A DNA stretch of 64,000 nt from Pagrus major (lineage: Eukaryota; Chordata; Actinopteri; Spariformes; Sparidae), in NCBI RefSeq assembly GCF_040436345.1, contig NC_133234.1, forward strand, positions 12,027,446 to 12,091,445. Direction: 5' to 3'. Numbering within the stretch: position 1 is the first letter of the stretch; the number at the start of each line of letters is the position of its first letter. The translations under genes and the position numbers were made by a program. Shown in pieces: positions 35,701-45,322 of this stretch. Below the pieces are notes generated by a model. It saw nothing but the letters and a program-made list of their open reading frames with translations. It searched no databases and was not told the DNA's origin.

Positions 35701-38417
35701 GTGACAATCCTTATGCAAAAGAGATAAATATAAAAGTATAGGTATATAAAAGTAAATAAGATAGCATAATATAGCATGGGATATGATGTAAGAAAACAAG
35801 ATAACATATACACAAGATATAGTTATGTATAATATAATACTGTACAGTATGGGAGCGTATACATTGTAGTATAAAATAATATATAATCATATTACTATAG
35901 TATAACATAAAAAAATATACAAATGAGGGGTGAAAGTGATTGGGTTAGTCTGTGGTAACAAAGAGAGTTCACTTATGACAATCAAGTGGAAATAATAATG
36001 GCTTAAAACTTAAAAGAAGAAATTAACAAAGTAATGAAATTCAGCTTCACTCAACATTATGACATTAAGTGTGGGTCAAAAGGAAAATAAACACTCGGGC
36101 CAAGAAAAAGAGAAAGACAGACAGAGAAAAGGGGGAGCAGTCATCTTTGAAGTTGAACTTGCCTTGAGGAAAGTGAAGGCAGTCCATTTGAGCTCCTCTG
36201 TGCCCTCTGGTGACTCAATAAGGCCAGTGAAGCAGGCCTTCCAGATCTCCAGGACAAAAAGAGGAGCAGGGATTCGCTGTGGAAGACAAACTATTACAGA
36301 AGACTGTGGACTGTGAACACTGTTTCTGTGTTCCACAGGCAACGGCGTTTAACGCAGACTTAATATATTTCACTTTTGATTAAGTTTCTCAGTCATACAG
36401 GTCATGGTAATTCTAAGTGTTGCATTGTAGGCAACTGGACTTGTTTGAGTTTCTTGAAACAAGAAATTTTATTGCAATGAAATATTCACCTGCATTCTCT
36501 TGATCATCATCAGCTGCTCCACCAGAGGCTGTGTCTCCCCTGTCAGATTCATGGTCCCTTCCAGCATGATGAAGGCATGGACTGATGGGAAGGAGGCATG
36601 ACTCTGAGGGTCACACTGCACGGACAGCATCTGGGTAATACTGAGGAAATCGCAAAGAGCTAGCATGAGCAAGACTGATTGCGATGGTCTTTGAATTATT
36701 ATATCACCACGTCTAAACTGAGCAGTGTCATGCGCAAGTTAAATAGCTATGTGCATTCAATACTTAAGAATGAGGAATATTCACCCTTTTACTAGTGACA
36801 AGCTTTCTTCTAATTTAGTTCTCATTGTCTGGTTAGGTACGTTTCCGAGGCCTTCCGTCACTTTCACCATTGACTGCTCTACGTTGCTCCAGGAACCTGT
36901 GAAGGAATTCAACAACACTTAAGATTTATGGCTCCTAACATTCACGCACGATAACATTTGACTGATAGTAACTTTTTAAGCTTTTTATGTAGCTTTGTCA
37001 GGGGTTAACCATCACCTTAAATGGTAACAAAAAAATAACGTCTATGCCCTTATTCATTATGCACCATCTTGCATAAACACACAATCGTAACACCTTGTTC
37101 CTCCAGCCGAGCGATGTGTACCAGGGCTCTGTTCTTGGTGCTGCTCATCAGAGTGTGAAGCCTCTCCTGGCAGGCTCTCAGGCTGGCCTCTGTGCTGGCT
37201 GATGGACCCAGCTCTCTCAGCTTCTCGCAGTACCAGGCACAGCCCTGCAGCAGCCACACCACCACTCCCAGCAGAGCCCGACAAAGCCCAATGCATTCCT
37301 CTGCTTTCCCGTGACAGCTTAAAAGTCAGAGATGCGAGCCAGGGTAGTACAAAGGAAGTACAAAACATAAGATTTACATAAAAAGATGACGTGCCCATGT
37401 GAATGAAGTTAGAGTAATAGGAATAATTATGATAAAGGATCATTTCTGGGCTTCTAGATTTCCCATTTAACACGTTGTTAATGGTTAGTTAAAATGGTTG
37501 AACACAGATGCTAGACCCCATTCAAGGCAGATGATATTCTGCATGTTATGGTTATATATTAATTTACCATTCCAAAAATGTATATATACCTAGTGTTAGC
37601 CTTAATTACATAGAGTTACAAATATGCTCTCTGCATCTACAATGACTTTATAAGAAACCCTTAATCATACAGAACAGAAAAATCAAACATTAACACTGAT
37701 GTAAGTATTATGGGTATGGGTATTAGTAAGGGTGTAAAATATGTAATACTAATGGAGAATGACAACACTGTCATCAATAACTTTCATACCTGAGACGATG
37801 GCAAAACATGTCCATTATCTCCAACAGTGATTTGACACACAGCTCCCGGGAAAAATCATCAAACTGTAAGAAAAGAGACATATTCATGAGAGCCTTATAT
37901 GTGATAGTAAAATGCATACTGCCATAACTTTCATCAACCATTAATCACCTTGCTGATGGCTGTAAGCACACTGGAATAAGACACCATCTATGAAGAGAGG
38001 AGGAAACATTCAGAACTTGCAGCTCAACATCAGCACCATTACACACAATGCTCAGCTATGCCATTATTTGATAACACTGCTTTTTCTCTCACCTGGGAAC
38101 TTATGGCATATTTGAGGTAAGACAAAATAAGGGGGTTAGGAGAGGGACCAATCATCGCCTGCTCCATCAGGGCCTCTGGAATACACAAACAGCATTTAAA
38201 GCCACATTATAAATATCAATGAGATAACTGGTGTCAAGTCAGATCATTTGCATAATGGCTGGGGAACTTCACTGTCTTTCCTCTGACCTGCAAGGTTAAG
38301 GTAGTCCCATGTTGCTCCCTTTGGAAAGTTTTTCTTGATGTTAATGGCCCACTGGTAGTCACTCCATCGTTCCTTCCATGCCTGCAGAATGGCTTGCTTC
38401 AGGTTGACCACCTTCAT
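26796..38417 (-). CDS. med24: Mediator complex subunit 24 (25 coding exons)
   Basis: A tail-module subunit of Mediator, linking activators such as nuclear receptors to RNA polymerase II in the nucleus. Exons in transcript order: 38417-38288, 38175-38093, 37987-37949, 37863-37790, 37317-37094, 36896-36785, 36640-36490, 36276-36163, 35651-35598, 35459-35377, 35255-35169, 34950-34839, 33864-33722, 33520-33483, 33367-33285, 33072-32894, 32557-32458, 32055-31880, 31766-31502, 30292-30111, 30025-29932, 29739-29640, 28817-28737, 27408-27260 and 26912-26796. They total 2970 nt, 989 residues plus stop, the human length. The protein begins MKVVNLKQAILQAWKERW and ends RRVAAKAISAL, and aligns with human MED24 without gaps of note. 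LXXLL motifs include LTPLL (343-347), LVTLL (556-560), LPDLL (787-791) and LMRLL (857-861). All introns are GT-AG except the one after residue 309 (FTFLK), which is GC-AG. No frame damage was seen. Confidence 0.95.
30418..30695. repeat. Teleost interspersed repeat, family E (med24 intron)
   Basis: It contains 'tataaaatgtcagaaaatgg', 'attcagtttactgtc' and 'caagaaaccacaaaatattc', and ends 'taattgttgcagctct'. The same blocks appear at 62.37-62.60 kb. It is intronic and non-coding. Confidence 0.6.
31161..31229. mobile_element. Internally deleted family C MITE (med24 intron)
   Basis: Only the two ends remain: 'agcactatgtagtttttga' and 'tcaaaactacacagtgcacc', in inverted orientation and about 70 bases from end to end. 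It matches the termini of the full copies at 25.5 and 57.95 kb. Confidence 0.6.
34034..34745. mobile_element. DNA-transposon-like insertion in a med24 intron
   Basis: The left end reads 'gggccttattatagaaacc' and continues 'tcttatcttatct'. The right end, reversed, reads 'tcatatttcataagcgattc' and continues with a similar 'tcctatcctatctcag' block. The roughly 0.7 kb between shows no transposase and holds a short tandem 'gttagcctg' motif. This suggests a non-autonomous DNA element (Harbinger-like by general look only). It fills most of intron 33865-34838. Confidence 0.4.
34970..35040. repeat. Purine-rich tract in med24 intron
   Basis: A low-complexity GGGA/GGAGA run on the plus strand, that is, a pyrimidine run on the transcribed sense of med24. 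It sits just upstream of the exon ending at 34950 in transcript order and probably contributes to its acceptor tract. Confidence 0.7.
35700..35930. repeat. AT-rich low-complexity tract in med24 intron
   Basis: Degenerate TATA/ATAA-rich sequence spans about 230 bases inside the GC-AG intron. It contains no exon. Confidence 0.6.
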
Positions 38418-38790
38418 CCTGGTAAAAATGACCATAAACTTGTAAAAACAATATCAATTTACCAAGCCACAGGCTTGAAAAGCTATTCTGTCGTAGAATA
38501 CCACTTTGTTTAGCTTTCCTAAGCTACGTTATTCATGATTTGGCTAGCTGACGTTAGCCGTTAGATGCCGATGCCATTCATCTATGAATTAAGATAAAGC
38601 TGTCCTGCTAGTTGCAAAAACACAAAAACGCCACAGTAAATAAGACAAACCCCGCTACACAGCGTCACCACTCATTTAGGTACTTACCTGACTTTTTCAG
38701 GTTTTCAGAACATAAAAGATATTGTGTTCGTAGCTCCTCTGCTTCACAATACAAAGAACGCCATTTTTGCTGTAAAAGACGAAAGAGTTC
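38418..38790 (-). promoter_or_regulatory. med24: med24 5' UTR: non-coding exon 1 and intron 1
   Basis: The start codon at 38417-38415 is preceded by one G and then a splice acceptor AG (38420-38419). Upstream, 'gtcag|gtaagt' on the minus strand is a strong donor, with exon 1 ending at 38688 and reaching back to roughly 38770-38790. Human MED24 also begins its coding sequence in exon 2. The transcription start is not precisely visible. Confidence 0.65.
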
Positions 38791-38895
38791 ATTGGTTGAT
38801 ATTTCGACGTCTGAATATTCTTTCCGCTGATTGGTTTAGAGAGGCGCAGAACGCTCAACGGCAGCGTAATGACTTGACACTATCACAAGATGGCG
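38785..38895. promoter_or_regulatory. Candidate bidirectional promoter with CCAAT boxes
   Basis: Two CCAAT motifs in med24 orientation occur at 38791-38795 and 38830-38834 (read as ATTGG on the plus strand). There is no TATA box. An AAGATGGCG motif, a YY1-like core often found at the start of TATA-less genes, lies at 38887-38895 on the plus strand. The local rise in CpG and the divergent exon candidate suggest transcription in both directions. This is inference from motifs. Confidence 0.5.
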
Positions 38896-38952
38896 CACTT
38901 AACAAGGCGACCGAGTCAAAGCTCACCACTGCATGAAAAGTCAAAGAGAAAG
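38890..38952 (+). CDS. Possible first exon of an unknown divergent gene
   Basis: An ATG in a good context (AAGATGG) opens 21 codons (MAHLTRRPSQ...KSKRK) ending in 'aaag|gtgagc', a strong donor in phase 0. It lies about 100 bases from the predicted med24 start, head to head. I could not find a following exon with matching phase and I do not recognise the peptide. It may be a non-coding divergent transcript or a real small gene. Confidence 0.25.
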
Positions 38953-40705
38953 GTGAGCTTAAACTTATCCTTAAAAATAAACACCAAACTATCCAACTGG
39001 AGAAATATTTACAAATTAAACTCAAGAATGGCGTCGCGCCCTCGTCTATTCAATACAGTTCGGTTTTTGTTGGCTGTAAAAATCTAAATGACTGTTTTTG
39101 TTTTGTATTTAGGCTATACTACAGTTTAAGCTAGCGTTGGCTAGATGTGCACCATTCACTTACCTCCTGTAAACATACTGAATAAAAGTTTATAAAACAT
39201 TTTTGAAATTGAAAAATGTAGGTACACTTTAAGGACGTTGAAAAGAAATGAAGGGAAAGTACTGTTAATCAGAGATAATAACCAGGTTTATAGGTGATGG
39301 TGGACTGTAACCTGTAGTGAAAGGGAAGAGTGACCATGTACACCTTTCCCAATAGCCTTTCCTACAGTGTTGAAACTGTTCTCGTATAACCCCACAGATG
39401 AAACAATTTTTCCTTAGGGACATGTTTTTCAGGCTAAACTATTATACTGTGATTCACTATAATTAAGAGGAGACAATAATACTTTTGTTACCTTGATTGA
39501 CTTTTTGATTTGACATGCTCACATTGTAGCATGACATTACATTGAAACCTAGTGGTCATGGTTGTCAAAGCAGCTTCATTAGTCATTTAATACCTGTTAG
39601 TGAGATGTCTTTTCAATCGTGGCATATCAACTTTTTGCAAATCAGTTGTATTTGTGACATCTAGAGTCCCCGATTACCACCAAAGCCCCAGTACTCCTCC
39701 TCTTCACCTTGACCAGTGCTGGAAAGGGTCCAACAGGCAGCATCATGATCACATACAGATCCACACTAGAGGGTATTATGGAAATTACCAAGGTTGTCTT
39801 TATGAGGATTATGAGGAAATAAATCTTCTGGGAGAAAAGCAAATATTGCATGTTCACAAACACTAAACTAAATGTCACAACTTTATAAACAGACATCACA
39901 CACATGAAGGCCACATCAAGGGAAAACAGTCCTCCCCTTGCAAAAATGTGATAATGCATGATTTATCTCATCATCAATACAATGGTTGGCCTTCTGTAGC
40001 TTAAACCTCAGGTAATATCTGGTCTGATAAGGCCTCCTTATCAGTGGTCAAAGCCAGCACATACTGTCTGTACTGTGAAGAAAAGTTAGAAATCCACAAA
40101 TCTCAAAAACAGTAATTCGAAAAAATATATAAACAGTGTTGATTTTAGGCTAATGATGATGTGTTATTTCAAGTTTTAATTAACTTTGTTTCATTTTTAA
40201 TTTTGGCTTTCCATGGCATAATACAGTGGAATGCTTTGTTTTCTTACGTAACCACCCCATTCAGTTGTGTGATTCACTCCATCACTGTAATTTCATCTTT
40301 TTTTTGTGTATCAGTTCAGATCTTTTCAACAGGGTTTTTGTCTATTATGTCACACCTCAGAGGTGAAAAGAAAAGAACATTTGTCTTCAAAACATCGAAG
40401 ATCCCAGCCATACCAGACAGTCAGTTAAAAACAGAATGTAATGCACAAGAGTAAGTCCAATGCAAAGTTCGGGGTTGGTATCTTTATTGAGAGGTTAAAA
40501 TACAGTATTTCTGTAAAAAAAACAAAGGAAATTAGCTATTTATAACAGAACCACTACAAATCACATTTAGTTTCAAACAGTACAGAAAGTGATTTTATAT
40601 AAAAAAAAATCTACTCAGGTATGGTCTGCAGAGTTTTACTAAATATCTCCTTTCCACTTTTGCACTCAGGTCGTCATCATGTTAAAAGGGATACTGTTCT
40701 CCATA

Positions 40706-40924
40706 TCAAAACCACCCAACTACCTCTGCAAGTGAAGGTCCTGTATTGAGTCTGCGGTAACAAAGACCCTCATTCTGCCTGACACTGGAGACGTTGTCCT
40801 GGCTAGAGCGATGTCTGTGTCCTGGGACAGAGCGATGCCAGCCAACAAGAGATGATCCATGCGTCCTGGCATAGTCTGGGTAGGTGCTGGATGGAGGGGT
40901 GATGAGGGTGTGAGGTGTATGTGT

Positions 40925-40977
<53 letters not shown>

Positions 40978-41122
40978 TGGAGGGGTATTTGGGGAGAACT
41001 ATCCTATCCTGTTGCCTTCCACTGAGAGCTGCATTAGTGAAGGGTGCTGACAGATTTGAGTCTACCCCTGGGGAGACCAGAGAGACTGTAGTCGCAGCTC
41101 TGTGTCTGTTCTCATGACTTCA
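40706..41122 (-). other. Unrecognised open frame running through a CA repeat
   Basis: On the minus strand the frame is open for about 138 codons, from a TGA at 41120-41122 to a TGA at 40706-40708, with no ATG. The (GT)n on the plus strand is read as alternating His-Thr. Outside the repeat the peptide is Ser/Thr/Pro/Arg-rich and ends SLAEVVGWF. An AATAAA on the same strand lies about 220 bases downstream (40482-40487). It could be a terminal exon of an unidentified transcript, but no good acceptor is visible and it may be chance. Confidence 0.2.
40914..40976. repeat. (GT)n microsatellite
   Basis: About 30 GT units with two early TAT interruptions. Confidence 0.95.
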
Positions 41123-41182
41123 CTGCTGGGATGGACCCAGTTTTGCTGACTCTTATTATTCTTTGTAGTTACTGTTATTTGC

Positions 41183-41678
41183 TTAAAGGGACAGTTTACC
41201 CCCAAATCAAAAAAAAAAAAGTTCTTACCTGTAGTGCTATTTTATCCACTTAGATTGTTTTGGTGTGAGTTGCCAAATTCTGGAGACAGAGCTACATCCG
41301 TCAACCGTATCACCGCGTGGAGGGAAGCGTGCATTTACTTATGGAGGAGAGGTTTGTGCTTTTGACTGCGAGGAATGTAAAAATTAATAGCGTTCTCCAC
41401 CGCTGTAGTTTGATAGTGAGGAAATAGTTCCTACACGAAACTACTAGCATCAAGGTCTGTGGATTGTCCTGAGTAACAGGGTCATGATTTCTGGAAAGAG
41501 ACATTTCTGTAATGTATTTTTCTTGCTCCATATATTTTTGAAAAAAGGCAGACATCTCTACGGCGAATATCTAAAAAATTAGGCAACTCGTACCAAAACA
41601 ATCTAGATGTATAAATAGAGATACTGATGAGAGGGGAAATATGTATTTTTGATCTTGGGATGAACTGTTCCTTTAAAG
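41183..41678. mobile_element. MITE, family D
   Basis: The left end 'ttaaagggacagtttaccc' and right end 'gaactgttcctttaaag' are inverted repeats about 495 bases apart. The interior begins with a CAAATCAAAAA block and has no transposase. It resembles a short DNA transposon that I recall as abundant in teleosts. The overlapping short frames are not genes. Confidence 0.7.
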
Positions 41679-42610
41679 CTATCAGCTGCAGTGTATCCCA
41701 ATACAACAGAGCTCACCAATATTTAAGTTGTGGTATTCACAGCCTCCTAAAATCACCTTACAGTGAATACCTCAATTTAGGACTTGTTTTTACAGGACTA
41801 AGAACAGTTTACAACATGCTGCATTGGTTTCTGTGAATGTTATTTAGAAAGGGATGTTTATCAGTCTCTCTGATGTAGTTTTATAGGTGATTTGTTCACC
41901 ACAAAATACCTCCGGGCTCCATTGTACTGGACTAAACAGCAGCTGCTCTCTTAAAACCTCAACAAATAAGACTGAAAATGGGTGGATCATGTTTATTGTG
42001 CTTTTGTGGTAACTATTTATCAAATCCATTAGGGGAATTTTGTAGCTAATCCATTCAACATCCACCTGTTTGGTTTGCACAGACAGGCATAAGAGAATAA
42101 TGTTTATGCAATAATATGAGTAAATAGAAGTAATATTTCATGGCCTGTTCTACGAGCTGTGGTAGAACTGCACATCTGTTACAATAGGCCTTTTCTACTG
42201 CTTCTATAGTACAGAACTTCACTGTCTTGCTTTTTCTTTCTTGCTTCCTCTAAAACACACCAAAGGCCTTTGGGCACACATAGGTAATTACCGAGGGTTG
42301 AGAGCAAGGAAATGAGTGTGCCCCCCTCATGTCCCCTCAGGATGTCCATTCATGTTCCTCCATGAATCAGGATAGACTAGAGGCACCTACTGTAACCGAG
42401 AGGAGATAAGGCGCATAATGTGTTACCATGTTTAATGCTGCACATAGCCCCTCTCTTAGGTCCAAGCAACCTTGAGGATGCAGTCGCTGGTGGAGCTGGT
42501 GATGATTAAGAACAAAGATGAACATTTGGTTGGGAAATCTAATATTAGCTGCAGCGAGCAAATATGCACAGTGGTGGGAGGAGATGGCTGGTTTTGGTGA
42601 CCTACAGTAT

Positions 42611-42645
42611 CAAAACAAACAAACAAACAAACAAACAAACAAAAC
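42611..42645. repeat. (AAAC)n microsatellite
   Basis: About eight AAAC units. Confidence 0.95.
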
Positions 42646-45184
42646 ACTCGCAGACAGCCAAGCACGCATTAAAGCAACACATAGAACCTTACTCTAATGG
42701 TGCAATGGTGACTAACACAAAGTTATATATACTTTATAACTGTGATATACTCAAAATGCACACATTCACAAGGCAAAATAAGAAAACTACTCGGTCAGTG
42801 TTTCACATTGTGTTCACATAACGAAAGCAAAATCTTATCAGCCTGTCATATCAGCAGAAATGTTCCTTTTTTGGTCGATGCCAATATTTCATTCTAAAGC
42901 CTTTATCAGCTGGTACCGATGGCCTGCTGATGATCTGCATCCCTAATATTTAGTGCACAGAGGTCTAATTAGCCAAGTGAAAATACCTGTGGGGTTGTGC
43001 TAGGCCTTTAACTGTTAAAATATGGATGCTTTTACTTAGCTAGTAATTATGCAAACTTTAGTTCAAAAGAACTTCTATCAAAATCAAGACATCAGCCCCT
43101 CTGATGTGGTTTAAGCAGTGTCATTTGTGATTTACTGATTCTCATCAGCGGGCTGAAACAATGAGTCAGCTGAGAGCAATAGGCCTTTTTCAAAGCAGAC
43201 ATTTTGGCTTGTCATAGCTGGAAAAGCATGCGTGTTACCCTCGATCATTTTATGAATGTGCTTTTCCTCCTATAACATGTCAAAATATCTAATGTATTTA
43301 CCTGAATGAGTGTTTTGGTGATGTCATCACCCAAGGATGCCCGTCCATTTCTTTAAAAGTCCTGTGCACATTTGAAGTCTTTTGATGTGTACTTGGGCAC
43401 CGTTGACAGTTGATGGACAACACCAGCAGGCTCTTGGCTTATTATGCAAGACGACAGGCGTAGGCAGTCGGACAGATCTTGTTGTGTCTCTTCGATTTGG
43501 GCAACAGACAACAAAACATGTCTCACTCAGTGGATAAATTCCCATCACACTTCAGGACCTTCAGACCTTCAGATCAGTTTGTACTTTCTGTCAACTCAGC
43601 AGCACTTTCATTTTCTTTTCTTTTCAGTTTTCTAACTTGAGCCTGTTTGTTGAAAACCGATCTGTTGTGAAGTGTTTAAAAAACACATCTGCACAAAACA
43701 AGTCTGTATAGGAAAAAAATATTTTTACTTCAGTTTGTACCAATCACGGATCTCCTAATACAATAAAATGTATTGCTTACTCTATGAATTGCTATATTGC
43801 TAATTTATTGTTATTAATTTGGGTACTGTAAACCCAAGAGATTGAACAGAGGTGAGATGTCTCACTATGTAGCTAAAACGGAGCATTCAAGACACAGTGT
43901 GTAAAGGGATGCTGCAGCAGTGCACCATATGAGAAAAATAATGTATTTTTTTTTTAATTAAAGTATGTAAACCTATTGTACTAGGACCCCCAAATAAAAG
44001 TATGAACCTGAAAACTAGCACAATATGACCTCTTTAAATCAGTACATTTTGAGAATTATCCCGAGGGTTTCTTGATTTCTCCCCAATCAAGTGAAACATA
44101 AACAATTAGTAAGGCTCAGAATACACAAACTGAATTTTGGAAAAGTAATCGTCGAAGCCATATTTGAATCGCAGAAGCTGCAATTTGTGGTAAAGGTAAA
44201 ATGCGTGACAAAGCAGCATTATAATAAAGTACCGACATGCTGCAGACAGCACTTAAAAATCCTGTTCTCCAGGTGTAAGAAAACATGTTTGTTTGGCGCA
44301 GACCCCAATGAATGTCACATCATCTGCTTTTCAGTTTTTTCAGTGAAAATGAAAATTGTTATGCAAAAGTGATCATTCCCACTAATCATGAATCACATCG
44401 CGATTGTATTGTAGCACAAACAGTTTCATTATTTGCTATAGTAATATACATTATGTAACAATGGAGTTCCTAATGTGACGTTATACACATCTAGTAAACT
44501 ATACATAACTTCACTTTTCACTTAAAGCATGTTAGAGAGAATGACATTAAAATTAATTAGAAGTGAACTGGATTCATGTTAGTATTATATTTACCCATTT
44601 GTAACACCATGGGCTCAGCTTATATATTCATGTATATAGATTGCTTTGTTTAATATTCTCAAGGCAGAAAATGCAGACTATAATAATATAATAACATAAA
44701 CCTTGGATCTCCAGTAATCATCTATGATTGAGTGATACTATCACAGGAATTAACAGGGAGTACTTTTAGCGGTGAAGTGTTGGCCACAGAGCCACATGAG
44801 GCTTGACACTGAAGAGCTTTATATAGCCCCTTCAACACGGTTTCCCCTCATTTTACTGTCATCAAGAGTCCAGGCTACTGGGAGTTTGTTCCAGCATTAA
44901 TTATAACTAGTCTATATGGGCTGGCTGGCTGGCTGGCAGGGAGCCTGGCGAGGCCACTTCCTTCTTTGCATCCTTTCACATCTTTTAACAGGCTCTGTCT
45001 TTAGTAGGTGTTACGCTGTTTCTTTTATATCACGTAAGCAAATGTGCGAGTCCAGGCCCCAGCTGGCCTAATCAACTGTTCACTGGGAGTCACAGAAGGG
45101 ACATTCCCAAGGGATCCTGTGTGTCAACGTGCTGTTGTGTAATTCATACAAAATAACATGATGATGTAGGAAAAAAATCATCAC

Positions 45185-45272
<88 letters not shown>

Positions 45273-45322
45273 GCCTACCTACCTACCTACCTACCTATCT
45301 ATCTATCTATCCATCCATCCAT
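45185..45322. repeat. Compound tetranucleotide array (TATC/CTAC/CATC)
   Basis: About 21 ATCT units, then a block of CTAC units, a return to ATCT, and three CATC units. Each step is a single-base change of the repeat unit. Confidence 0.95.

Noticed and set aside
26912-38288. Possible intronic C/D snoRNA in med24 (human MED24 hosts SNORD124)
   Set aside because: C-box-like and D-box-like sequences could be found singly, but no pair with proper spacing and terminal stem lay within one intron.
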